From JAIBJN01 sp963802795 (GTDB taxonomy: Bacteria > Actinomycetota > Thermoleophilia > Gaiellales > Gaiellaceae), in NCBI GenBank assembly GCA_963802795.1, contig CAWDJV010000002.1, forward strand, positions 62,001 through 126,000: DNA of 64,000 nucleotides, read 5' to 3'. The position numbers were made by a program, and so were the translations under genes. Position 1 is the first letter of the stretch; each line of letters begins with the position of its first letter. This document shows, in pieces, positions 1 to 7,812 of this stretch. The notes under the pieces were generated by a model. That model was not told where the DNA came from. It did no database searches and saw only the letters and a program-made list of their open reading frames with translations.

Positions 1-238
1 GCCCGCCGACCCCAGCGAGCTTGGCTCGCACGAGCTGGGGCTCTTCGAGGCGGCGGGAGTGCGCGCCTTTCGCATCCGGCGGGGTGAGGCGACCTGGGAG
101 CGTGCCGAGCCCGCGGGCCCTGTGCGGGCCGATCCGCTGCTCGCGCTCGGCTTCGAGGTGGAGGGGCCGCCGGAGATCCGGTACGCAGCCCACGCCTTCT
201 TCGAGGCCGAGCTCCCGCCCCGCAAAGTGGAGCCCTAG
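1..238 (+). CDS. C-terminal fragment of an unrecognised protein
   Basis: An open frame runs in from the left edge and ends at a TAG at 236-238, giving about 78 residues with ordinary actinobacterial codon bias. The start lies outside the window. I recognise no motif; the tail is acidic and contains FEVEGPP and FFEAELPP. Its stop overlaps the stop of the convergent gene on the other strand. No function is proposed. Confidence 0.5.
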   Translation, partial: PADPSELGSHELGLFEAAGVRAFRIRRGEATWERAEPAGPVRADPLLALGFEVEGPPEIRYAAHAFFEAELPPRKVEP

Positions 239-486
239 AGCCCGGGCGGGCGGGCGGGAGCGTTGGCGCCCGTCCTGGCCTCGAGCCACGCCTCGACGCT
301 GTCGTGCGGCTCGATCGTCGTCTCGTCCCCTTCAACGCGGACGGAGTAGATGTGGCCTTCGAGGCACCGGAAGAGCCGTTCCTCGAACGGCTTCCTCCAC
401 CAGAGCACGCCGACCGTGCCCACGAACGGGGCGCCGACGGTCGTAGCCGGGGGCGCTTCGCAGCCCGGGCAGCGGTGCTTGGGCAC
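235..486 (-). CDS. small hypothetical protein with a CxxC knuckle
   Basis: A small protein of about 83 residues. It has an N-terminal CPGC pair and a later single cysteine in FRCLEGHIYSV, which could be part of a zinc ribbon, although a full second CxxC is not visible. I chose the GTG at 486 because GGAAGAG lies about 5 nt upstream and the CxxC region begins just after it; an upstream ATG at 585 adds a low-complexity proline-rich tail that looks non-coding. It converges with the gene at the left edge, and their stop codons overlap. Function unknown. Confidence 0.5.
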   Translation of the reverse strand: MPKHRCPGCEAPPATTVGAPFVGTVGVLWWRKPFEERLFRCLEGHIYSVRVEGDETTIEPHDSVEAWLEARTGANAPARPPGL

Positions 487-568
487 GCTCTCTTCCACCG
501 CCGAAGCGTACGAGAGAGGGGTGGAGGGCGGCCCCGGTGGGAGCCGCCCTCCACCTGCCGGTGATCTC

Positions 569-2299
569 CTAGTCGAGCCCTCCAAACTCGGCGTCGCCGT
601 AGACGACTTCGCCGTTCACGACCGTGAGGACGGACGTGAGGCCCTTGATGTCGTCCACCGGAACCGTGAAGTAGTCCCGGTCGAGGACGATCAGGTCCGC
701 GTACTTGCCCGGCTCGAGCGTCCCGACCTTTCCGTCGAGGTCGAGGAACCAGTCACACCGCTCGGTCTGGAAGCGCAGAGCCTCCGTCCGGGTCAGGCGC
801 TGGTCCGGGGCGACGCCCTCGCCGCCCACGATCGTCTTGCCGCTGACCATGTACCAGGTGTTGATGAAGGGCGGATAGGGCGAGACGTTGTACGCGTCGG
901 TGCCCGCGCACGCCTCCGTGTCGCTGTCGTAGACCCGCTTGTAGGGCGGATGGTCTGTGCCCGTGGAGTCGAAGTTCGTGTCCGTCGGGACGATGCCGGC
1001 GTTCAGTGCCCCGAGCCGGGTCAGCGTGTCGGCGCTCGGCTCGGCAGGCCCGTCGCCGGGGTGCAGCATCCGCCAGTTGAGGTCGGTGATCGGGAACTCC
1101 TCGTTCACCTCTTCCCACATGTCGATCATGGAGTGCTGGGTGTCGTCCGTCGTGGCGTGGTGCTCGAACTCCCACTCGTTCGAGGCGAGGTAGCGGAGGA
1201 TCTCCATGTACTCGTCCTCCGGATAGCCCTCCGGCCCCACCGCCAGAACCTCCTCGCCGACCCCGCCGATCCGGAGCATGTCGTCGCCGATCGTGCTGAC
1301 CGCCGTCGTCGTGTAGTCCTGGACGCACGGCATGCCGATGATGGTCGCGAAGCAGCTGAAGCTGAAGCGGACACGCGCGTCCAGCTCGCCGTCGCGGTGC
1401 AGCCTGTTGATTGCCTGGTAGCCGTTGTTGCCGCGGATGACCGGGTCGGGCTGGCCCGTCGGGCTGAACGGGTTGTTTCCGCCGGGATCGTCCCAGCCGG
1501 TCAGCCCGCGCATGTTGAGGTCGCGGATGAAGTCCTTCGTGCACCCGATCTGCTCTTCGCGCGTCAGGGTGAAGAGCTCGGCGCCGATCGTGCGCTGAGC
1601 CAGCGTGTTCGCGGCGCCCGTCACCTGGCCGGTCGGCTGGCCGTCGGGGCCGACGACGACGCCCGGCATTCCCGCAGTGAGCCCGAGGACGCTGAGCCCC
1701 AGCGAGTTGAGCTGCCCGCCCGCGAAGCCCCCTCCCTGGATGTAGACGGGGTGGTTCGGGGCCGCCGAGTCGAGTTCGGCCTTCGTGAGCATCCCCTTCA
1801 CGTCCTCGAACTGGTTGACGTTCCAGCCTCCGCCGATCTGGAAGAGCCACTTCCCGGCCGGAGTCTGCGACGCCTTGAGGGCGACGTTGGCGATCGCCTC
1901 GGCACGCTCCCAGAACGGGTCGAAGCGGGGCGAGCGCGAGAAGCAGAAGTACGAGCCCATCCGGATGCCGTGGAGATGTGCGTCGATGAGCCCCGGGAGC
2001 ACGCGCCTGCCGTTCAGGTTGACGACTTGCGTCCCGGTGTCCGCGAGCGCTCTGATGCGCCCGTTCTGGTCGTCGGTGGCGATGATCTTCCCGTCCCGCA
2101 CGGCCATCGCCTTCACCGTGGAGCCGCTGCGGTCGAGCGTGGTGATGAGCCCGTTGTAGAGGATCAGGTCCGGGGCGTTCGCCTTACGAATCTGCTGGTT
2201 GACGGTCGGCCCCGAGGCGCTGACGGCCGCCGCGACCACGAGCGCGGCCACGGCGAGCCCGATCAGGGCCCGGCGCCTGACGAATCCTTTCACTTCCAT
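569..2299 (-). CDS. exported YtcJ-type amidohydrolase (amidohydrolase family 3), copy A
   Basis: A metal-dependent hydrolase of 576 residues. Residues 1-30 form an arginine-then-hydrophobic signal or anchor (RRRALIGLAVAALVVAAAV), so the enzyme probably acts outside the membrane. The amidohydrolase start is clear: a beta-sandwich segment NAPDLILYNGLITT near residue 42, then LPGLIDAHLHG with the paired metal-ligand histidines H108 and H110, and a C-terminal GTLEPGKYADLIVLD. Family members hydrolyse N-acyl, formyl or cyclic amide bonds; the substrate cannot be read here. It lies 64 bp downstream of its close paralogue and probably shares its repressor-controlled promoter. The ATG at 2299 sits behind AGGAGG; the GTG two codons later is an alternative. 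Confidence 0.9.
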   Translation of the reverse strand: MEVKGFVRRRALIGLAVAALVVAAAVSASGPTVNQQIRKANAPDLILYNGLITTLDRSGSTVKAMAVRDGKIIATDDQNGRIRALADTGTQVVNLNGRRVLPGLIDAHLHGIRMGSYFCFSRSPRFDPFWERAEAIANVALKASQTPAGKWLFQIGGGWNVNQFEDVKGMLTKAELDSAAPNHPVYIQGGGFAGGQLNSLGLSVLGLTAGMPGVVVGPDGQPTGQVTGAANTLAQRTIGAELFTLTREEQIGCTKDFIRDLNMRGLTGWDDPGGNNPFSPTGQPDPVIRGNNGYQAINRLHRDGELDARVRFSFSCFATIIGMPCVQDYTTTAVSTIGDDMLRIGGVGEEVLAVGPEGYPEDEYMEILRYLASNEWEFEHHATTDDTQHSMIDMWEEVNEEFPITDLNWRMLHPGDGPAEPSADTLTRLGALNAGIVPTDTNFDSTGTDHPPYKRVYDSDTEACAGTDAYNVSPYPPFINTWYMVSGKTIVGGEGVAPDQRLTRTEALRFQTERCDWFLDLDGKVGTLEPGKYADLIVLDRDYFTVPVDDIKGLTSVLTVVNGEVVYGDAEFGGLD

Positions 2300-2363
2300 C
2301 CCCCTCCTTCCGAGGAGGTCGAGCCGCCCCGAGGGGCGGGGCGGCTCGACTCCAGTTCGTTCG

Positions 2364-4040
2364 TCAGTCGAGGCCCGCGTACGGGCCTGCTGCGTAGACG
2401 ATGCGCCCGTCGACGACCGTCAGGAGCGACTGGATCTTCCAGATCTCGCTGTCCGGAACCGAGAAGTAGTCCTTGTCCAGGACGATCAGGTCCGCCAGCA
2501 TGCCGGGCTCCAGCGAGCCGAGCTTGCCCTCCTGGTCGAGGAACCACGCGCAGTCGGTGGTCGCGGAGCGGAGCGCCTCCATGCGGGTCAGCCGCTCCTC
2601 GGGCGGGACGCCTTCGTCGCCCGGGAGGAGCGTCTGGCCGGTGGTGACGAAGAACAGCGTCAGGAACGGAGGCCAGGGAGCGACGTTCATCGCGTCCGTC
2701 ATGAGGCACATCTGCGCGCTGTTCTCCCTCGTCGTCCTGAAGAGCGGGCCGGTGCCCCCGTCCTGCACGGGAGCGATCGTCAGGGCCCAGCCGATCCCGA
2801 GCGCCTTCGCCCGCGCGAGCTGGTCGTCGCTCGGCTGCCCGTTCCCCGGGTGCGCGATGCGCCACTTGAGCTCGCCGACGTCGTAGACCTGGTCGGCTGC
2901 CTCGAACCCGTTCAGGATCGCGTCGATGTTCCCGACGTGCGTCTCCACGCTGAGCCGCTTGGAGGCGGACCAGCGCATCACGTCCGCGTACTGCGGGTCG
3001 GTGGCCATCACGTCCTCGCCCGGCCCGAGGTACTTGAACATGTCATCGCCGAGGAAGCCGAGGGCGTTCTGCGTCTCGGGGATCACCCGGTTGATGTCGT
3101 ACCCGCTCATCGCGTTGAACGCGATGCGGGCGTTGAGGCCGCCGTTGCGGTAGAGCTGCATCGCGCCCTCTTCGACGTGGAGCTTGTCGTTGATCGCTCC
3201 GCCGGTGCCCCAGGGGGCGTCGTTGCCACCGGCGTCCTTCCAGGCCGTGAGGCCGCGGCTGTTCGCCTCGCGGATGAAGTCGCTCAGGCACTTCGCCTCG
3301 CCGTCCACGCCGATCGCGTCGAGCTGGGCGAGGATGGCCTGGTTCGCCAGCGTCGTCGCCGGCGCGACCGTGAGCTGGCCGGTCGGGTTGCCGTTCGCGT
3401 CGAGCACGACGCCGGGCGAGCCCGGCCCGAGCCCGAGCGCGGTGAGCGCGGCCTGGTTCACGCGCGCCCCGGCGAAGCCGCCGCCCTGGATCCAGAGCGG
3501 GTTCGCCGGAGCCGCGGCGCTGAGCTCGGCGAACGTGAAGAGGGTGGGGTTGTCGAGCTGTGGGAGGCTCCACCCACCCTGGGTCGTCCAGATCCACTTG
3601 CCGTCGGGCAGCTCGGCGGCCTTGGCCGCGTACATGGCCAGCGCCTGCGCGCGGCTCGTGACGAGGTCGAGGCGGACGACCTGCGTCCAGCAGTGATACC
3701 CCTCGCGCATCCCGTGCAGGTGCCCGTCGATGAGCCCGGGGAGCACGCGCCTGCCGTTCAGGTTGACGACCTGCGTCCCGGTGTCCGCGAGCGCCCTGAT
3801 CCGCCCGTTCTGGTCGTCCGACGCGATGATGACGCCGTCACGGATGGCGATCGCCTTGACCGTGGAGTCGGCGTCGTCCTGCGTCGTGATCAGGCCGTTG
3901 TAGAGGATCAGGTCCGGGGCGTTCGCCTTCCGAATCTGCTGGCTCACGGTCGGTCCCGAGGCGCCGACGGCCGCCGCAGCGACGAGCGCGGCCAGGGCCA
4001 AGCCGACCAGGGCGCGGCGTCCCAGCAAGCCTTTCACCAT
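2364..4040 (-). CDS. exported YtcJ-type amidohydrolase, copy B
   Basis: A 558-residue tandem paralogue of the next gene downstream. Both share an N-terminal hydrophobic export segment (RRALVGLALAALVAAAAV), the block QQIRKANAPDLILYNGLITT, and LPGLIDGHLHG with ligand histidines near H107 and H109. The centre of the barrel differs, so the copies have probably diverged in substrate. The C-terminal SLEPGMLADLIVLDKDY is the usual family ending. It is the first gene of a leftward two-gene operon whose promoter carries a repressor palindrome at the predicted transcription start. Family function is established (amide or cyclic amide hydrolysis); the substrate is unknown. Confidence 0.9.
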   Translation of the reverse strand: MVKGLLGRRALVGLALAALVAAAAVGASGPTVSQQIRKANAPDLILYNGLITTQDDADSTVKAIAIRDGVIIASDDQNGRIRALADTGTQVVNLNGRRVLPGLIDGHLHGMREGYHCWTQVVRLDLVTSRAQALAMYAAKAAELPDGKWIWTTQGGWSLPQLDNPTLFTFAELSAAAPANPLWIQGGGFAGARVNQAALTALGLGPGSPGVVLDANGNPTGQLTVAPATTLANQAILAQLDAIGVDGEAKCLSDFIREANSRGLTAWKDAGGNDAPWGTGGAINDKLHVEEGAMQLYRNGGLNARIAFNAMSGYDINRVIPETQNALGFLGDDMFKYLGPGEDVMATDPQYADVMRWSASKRLSVETHVGNIDAILNGFEAADQVYDVGELKWRIAHPGNGQPSDDQLARAKALGIGWALTIAPVQDGGTGPLFRTTRENSAQMCLMTDAMNVAPWPPFLTLFFVTTGQTLLPGDEGVPPEERLTRMEALRSATTDCAWFLDQEGKLGSLEPGMLADLIVLDKDYFSVPDSEIWKIQSLLTVVDGRIVYAAGPYAGLD

Positions 4041-4082
4041 CCTTCCCCCTCTCCTTGCGGGCGACAGGCCGACCGACGTCGG

Positions 4083-4103
4083 CCTGTCCGACTGTCAGAC
4101 AGG
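4083..4103. promoter_or_regulatory. GntR/FCD operator, site 1
   Basis: An 11-bp palindrome CTGTC-A-GACAG at 4092-4102 is preceded by an overlapping copy GTCCGAC, so the whole element reads as 9-bp arms with one mismatch. It covers the predicted start of the leftward amidohydrolase transcript. The same core recurs at three more places in the window. Confidence 0.65.
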
Positions 4104-4106
4104 GCG

Positions 4107-4135
4107 AGTATCTGCCACCGCTCGAGGCGCGTCAA
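4107..4135 (-). promoter_or_regulatory. sigma-70-type promoter of the amidohydrolase pair
   Basis: On the minus strand TTGACG (4135-4130) is followed after exactly 17 nt by GATACT (4112-4107). The predicted start near 4100 falls inside the palindromic operator, the classic arrangement for repression. Confidence 0.6.
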
Positions 4136-4145
4136 GGGAGCTCGC

Positions 4146-4174
4146 TTGCAGCCCACCGGCAGGGCGGCTATATA
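4146..4174 (+). promoter_or_regulatory. promoter of the GntR repressor and the rightward catabolic operon
   Basis: TTGCAG (4146-4151), a 17-nt spacer, then TATATA (4169-4174), an unusually AT-rich spot in this sequence. The predicted start is near 4181, directly before operator site 2 and the TTG start of the regulator, so the mRNA would be nearly leaderless. Confidence 0.55.
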
Positions 4175-4186
4175 TGCGCAAGCACT

Positions 4187-4204
4187 TTGTCTGACGATCA
4201 GACA
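4187..4204. promoter_or_regulatory. GntR/FCD operator, site 2
   Basis: TGTCTGA-CGA-TCAGACA (4188-4204) is a perfect 7-bp inverted repeat and contains the core TTGTCTGACGA. It overlaps the proposed start codon of the GntR-type regulator, suggesting autorepression. Confidence 0.65.
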
Positions 4205-4939
4205 CCCGCGCCGCCCATCCTGGCCCTCCGCCAGCCGATCGAGCGTCGTAACACGTACGAGCTCGTCGCGGAGAGCCTGCTCGCGCTCATCAGCGACCGC
4301 CGTCTGAAGCCGGGCGACACGCTGCCGACGGAGCGCGAGCTGATGCAGCACTACGGCGTGGGCCGCTCGTCCGTGCGCGAGGCCCTGCGCATGCTCGAGT
4401 CCAGGGGCTTGATCAGCGCCGGCGGGAGCGGTGCGTTCGCCGTCGCGGACTTTCGCAACCCCCTCAACGACTCGCTCTCGTTGCTCCTCGCCGTCGAGGA
4501 AGGCAGCCTGCGCGAGCTCTTCGAGGTCCGCCGCATCGTCGAGGGCGAGGCGGTCGCGCTCGCGACCGAGCGGCGCGAGGAGGTGCATCTCGACCGGATG
4601 CGCGCGGCGACGGAGCTCATGCGGGAGGGCCTCGCGAATCGGGACGAGTACATCGAGGCGGACGTCGCCTTCCACCTCACGATCGCCGAGGCGACGCAGA
4701 ACCGGATGATCCTCCACCTCATGCACGCGATCCGCGACCAGCTCGAGCGGGCGCTCGGGTCGATCTACAAGATCCCGGGCAGCCCCGAGCGGTCGATCGA
4801 GGACCACGGCCTGATCATCGAGGCGATGGAGGCAGGCAAGCCCGACGAAGCGCGCGAACGGATGCGAGAGCACCTCGGGCGGGTCGAGGAGGCCGTGGAG
4901 GCCGCGACGGCGAAATCGAGCAGGGCACCCCGGAGCTAG
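4187..4939 (+). CDS. GntR-family transcriptional regulator, FadR/FCD subfamily
   Basis: The N-terminal winged helix-turn-helix is obvious (residues about 20-85, with LKPGDTLPTERELMQHYGVG and SSVREALRMLESRGLI). The all-helical FCD domain follows, with EVRRIVEGEAVALA, the metal/ligand residues of ADVAFHLTIAEATQN, and the final histidine of EDHGLIIEAM. FCD regulators bind an acid metabolite, often with zinc, and release DNA. I place the start at TTG 4187 because the domain begins about 20 codons later and no ATG or GTG fits; this start lies in the operator. The gene sits between divergent amidohydrolases and the dehydrogenase genes and very likely represses both sides. Confidence 0.88.
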   Translation: MSDDQTPAPPILALRQPIERRNTYELVAESLLALISDRRLKPGDTLPTERELMQHYGVGRSSVREALRMLESRGLISAGGSGAFAVADFRNPLNDSLSLLLAVEEGSLRELFEVRRIVEGEAVALATERREEVHLDRMRAATELMREGLANRDEYIEADVAFHLTIAEATQNRMILHLMHAIRDQLERALGSIYKIPGSPERSIEDHGLIIEAMEAGKPDEARERMREHLGRVEEAVEAATAKSSRAPRS

Positions 4940-4941
4940 GC

Positions 4942-5820
4942 GTGGCGAACCTCGGCTTCGTCGGGCTCGGGATCATGGGCGGCGGCGTCGCCCGGCGCCT
5001 GCTCGCTGCCGGCCATACCGTTGCGGGCTACAACCGCTCGCCCGAGAAGGCGGCGCCCCTCGTGGAGCTCGGGCTGATCCGGATGGAGACGCCGCGCGAG
5101 GTTGCGGAGGCGGCTGACGTCGTCTTCAGCATGGTGACGGACGCGCGCGCCCTCGAGGCCGTGACCCAGGGGCCGGACGGGATCCTCGCCGGCCTGGGCC
5201 CGGGAAAGATCTACGTCGACATGACCACCGGCACGCCGGAAGCGAGCCGCGCGCTCGCCGAGCAGGTGGCCGTCGTGGGGGCGCGCATGCTCGACGCGCC
5301 GGTGTCGGGGAGCGTGAGCACGCTCGAGGAGGGACGCCTGACGATCATGGTCGGCGGCGACGAGGACGCCTTCGCCGAGGTCGAGCCGATCCTGCTCGAC
5401 ATCGGCCCGACGGTGCTCCGCATCGGCTCGAACGGCCAGGCGCTGCTCATGAAGATCGCCATCAACCTGAGCCTCCACGTGCAGATGGTGGCCTTCTGCG
5501 AGGGGCTTCTCCTGGCCGAGAAGGACGGCATCGACCGCGAGGTGGCCGTGGAGGCGCTCCTGGGCAGCGTGATCGCCTCGCCGATGCTCAAGTACCGCGG
5601 CCCCTTCGTGCTCGAGATGCCCGACGAGGCCTGGTTCGACGTCAACATGATGCAGAAGGACATGAACCTCGCCCTCGAGGCCGGGCGGAAGCTCGACGTC
5701 CCGATGCCGATGACGGCCGCGTCGAACGAGCTCCTCACCGCCGCCCGCGGGATGGGGCTCGAGGAGCAGGACTTCGCGGTCGTCTACGAGGTGCTGGCGC
5801 AGCTGGCCGGCCTTCGCTAG
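4942..5820 (+). CDS. NAD(P)-dependent beta-hydroxyacid dehydrogenase (3-hydroxyisobutyrate dehydrogenase family)
   Basis: A 292-residue protein beginning with the Rossmann motif GFVGLGIMG. It has the substrate-binding DAPVSGS motif and the catalytic lysine in GSNGQALLMK, all hallmarks of the family. It oxidises a 3-hydroxy acid (3-hydroxyisobutyrate, tartronate semialdehyde or similar) to a semialdehyde. The GTG start is 2 nt after the regulator stop, so translation is coupled. The neighbouring aldehyde dehydrogenase could take the product. A close paralogue lies at 30523-29597. Confidence 0.9.
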   Translation: MANLGFVGLGIMGGGVARRLLAAGHTVAGYNRSPEKAAPLVELGLIRMETPREVAEAADVVFSMVTDARALEAVTQGPDGILAGLGPGKIYVDMTTGTPEASRALAEQVAVVGARMLDAPVSGSVSTLEEGRLTIMVGGDEDAFAEVEPILLDIGPTVLRIGSNGQALLMKIAINLSLHVQMVAFCEGLLLAEKDGIDREVAVEALLGSVIASPMLKYRGPFVLEMPDEAWFDVNMMQKDMNLALEAGRKLDVPMPMTAASNELLTAARGMGLEEQDFAVVYEVLAQLAGLR

Positions 5821-5836
5821 GGTGGCGACCTAGGCG

Positions 5837-6826
5837 ATGGCCACGCAGGCACGCGCGCTCGCGGAGGTGACCCCGGAGCTCGGCCTGCGGATGTACGAGC
5901 AGATGCAGCGCATCCGCACGTTCGAGACGCACGTCGACGAGCTCTACCGGGGGGCGAAGATGCCGGGCCTCGCGCACCTCTACATCGGCCAGGAGGCGGT
6001 CGCCGTCGGCGTCTGCGAGGCGCTCCGCCAGGACGACTTCATCACGAGCACGCATCGCGGCCACGGGCACTGTCTCGCGAAGGGCGCCGCGGTCGACCGG
6101 ATGTTCTGCGAGCTGCTCGGCAAGGAGCCCGGCTACTGCCGCGGCAAGGGCGGCTCGATGCACATCGCCGACCACGAGAACGGCAACCTCGGCGCGAACG
6201 CGATCGTCGGCGGGTCGACAGGGATCGCGACCGGGGCCGCGTTCTCGGCGAAGGCGCGCGGCACGGACCAGGTGGCCGTGTGCTTCTTCGGTGAGGGGGC
6301 GCTCGGCCAGGGGATCCTCTACGAGGTCATGAACATGGCCTCGCTGTGGCGCCTGCCGGTCGTCTACGTCTGCGAGAACAACCTCTACAACGAGTACACG
6401 CACTACTCGGAGACGACCGCGGGCGAGATCGGTGCCCGGCCCGCGGCCTTCGGCATCCCCGTCGAGGAGGTCGACGGCCAGGACGTCCGTGCCGTGTACG
6501 CAGCGGCCGCCAGGCTCGTCGAGCGCGCTCGTGCCGGCGACGGGCCCTCCTTCCTCCTCTGCAACACGTACCGCTTCCACGGCCACCACGTGGGCGACGT
6601 CGACCGCGCCTACTACCGCGCCGAGGAGGAGGAGGCCACGTGGGCGGGCGAGCGCGATCCCCTCCGGATTCACACCGAGTGGCTGGTCGGCGAGGGCGGA
6701 GCCACGCGCGCGCAGCTCGAGCGGGTCGAGAACGAGATCGCCGAGGAGATCGAGGCGGCCGTCGCCTTCGCGCTCGACGCACCCTTCCCGGACCCCGGCG
6801 AGGTGGACCAGCATGTCCACCCCTAG
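5837..6826 (+). CDS. thiamine-diphosphate 2-oxoacid dehydrogenase E1, alpha subunit
   Basis: A 329-residue E1-alpha of the acetoin/pyruvate dehydrogenase type. It contains the entry-loop block HRGHGHCLAKGA, the RGKGGSMHIAD signature, and the ThDP motif starting GEGALGQG and ending ENN. Here the usual GDG is GEG. E1 decarboxylates a 2-oxo acid, or cleaves acetoin, and transfers the acyl group to the lipoyl domain of E2. The E1-beta gene overlaps its 3' end by 14 nt and E2 follows after one intervening gene. The exact substrate cannot be decided; acetoin-type is as likely as pyruvate. Confidence 0.88.
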   Translation: MATQARALAEVTPELGLRMYEQMQRIRTFETHVDELYRGAKMPGLAHLYIGQEAVAVGVCEALRQDDFITSTHRGHGHCLAKGAAVDRMFCELLGKEPGYCRGKGGSMHIADHENGNLGANAIVGGSTGIATGAAFSAKARGTDQVAVCFFGEGALGQGILYEVMNMASLWRLPVVYVCENNLYNEYTHYSETTAGEIGARPAAFGIPVEEVDGQDVRAVYAAAARLVERARAGDGPSFLLCNTYRFHGHHVGDVDRAYYRAEEEEATWAGERDPLRIHTEWLVGEGGATRAQLERVENEIAEEIEAAVAFALDAPFPDPGEVDQHVHP

Positions 6827-7811
6827 CGACGTCCGCGAGCTCTCGCTCGCCCAGGCGGTGAACGAGGCGCTCGCCGAGGAGCTCCGCAACGACCCGGCCG
6901 TGTTCGTGATCGGCGAGGACGTGGCGGAGGCGGGAACGCCGTTCAAGGTGTTCGCAGGCCTCGTCGACGAGTTCGGCCCCCAGCGGGTGCTCGACTCCCC
7001 GATCTCCGAGGCCGGCATCGCCGGGATCGGCCTCGGCGCGGCGATGACCGGAATGCGGCCGGTCGTCGACATCATGTTCGGCGACTTCATGACGCTCGTC
7101 ATGGACCAGGTGGCGAACCAGGCCGCCAAGGTCCACTACATGTCCGGCGGGCGGCTGAAGGCGCCGCTCACCGTTCGCACGACGCTCGGCGCGACGCGGC
7201 GGTCGGCGGCCCAGCACAGCCAGAGCCTCCATGCCTGGGTGGCGCACGTTCCCGGGCTGAAGGTCGCGCTGCCCGCGACCCCCTACGACGCCAAGGGCCT
7301 CCTCAAGGCGGCTATCCGGGACGACGGCCCCGTCGTCGTATTCGAGGACAAGATGATGTTCGCGACGAAGGGGCCGGTGCCCGACGAGGAGTACACGCTT
7401 CCCTTCGGCGTCGCCGATGTGAAGCGAGAGGGTGAGGACGTGACGCTCGTCGCCACGAGCTCGATGGTCTACGTCGCCCTCGAGGCGGCCGAGGAGCTCG
7501 AGCGCGACGGCGTCAGCGCCGAGGTCGTCGACCCGCGCACGCTCGTCCCCCTCGATCGCGAGACGCTGGTCGAGTCGGCGAAGAAGACCGGGCGCGCGAT
7601 CGTGATCGACGAGGGCCACGAGAGCTTCGGGGCTTCCGCCGAGCTCGCGGCCGTGATCGCCGAGGGCGCCTTCTACCACCTCGACGCGCCCGTCACGAGG
7701 GCGGCGGCGATGGACGTCCCCATCCCGTTCTCACCGGTGCTCGAGGACCAGACGGTCCCCACCGCGGAGAGCGTGTTCCGGCTCGCCAAGTCACTCCTGG
7801 GAAAGGCCTGA
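6813..7811 (+). CDS. 2-oxoacid dehydrogenase E1, beta subunit
   Basis: A 332-residue E1-beta with the conserved opening LAQAVNEALAEELRNDPAVFVIGEDV, transketolase-pyrimidine block SPISEAGIAGIGLGAAMTGM, and the C-terminal DPRTLVPLDRETL domain. It pairs with the alpha subunit to form the heterotetrameric E1. The ATG at 6813 overlaps the alpha stop and is where homology starts; reading further upstream gives only alternative-frame alpha sequence. Confidence 0.9.
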   Translation: MSTPSDVRELSLAQAVNEALAEELRNDPAVFVIGEDVAEAGTPFKVFAGLVDEFGPQRVLDSPISEAGIAGIGLGAAMTGMRPVVDIMFGDFMTLVMDQVANQAAKVHYMSGGRLKAPLTVRTTLGATRRSAAQHSQSLHAWVAHVPGLKVALPATPYDAKGLLKAAIRDDGPVVVFEDKMMFATKGPVPDEEYTLPFGVADVKREGEDVTLVATSSMVYVALEAAEELERDGVSAEVVDPRTLVPLDRETLVESAKKTGRAIVIDEGHESFGASAELAAVIAEGAFYHLDAPVTRAAAMDVPIPFSPVLEDQTVPTAESVFRLAKSLLGKA

Positions 7812-7812
7812 G

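Noticed and set aside
4174..4194. A tiny ATG ORF (six codons) before the GntR regulator
   Set aside because: No ribosome site, and it would begin upstream of the predicted transcription start; no sign of a leader peptide.
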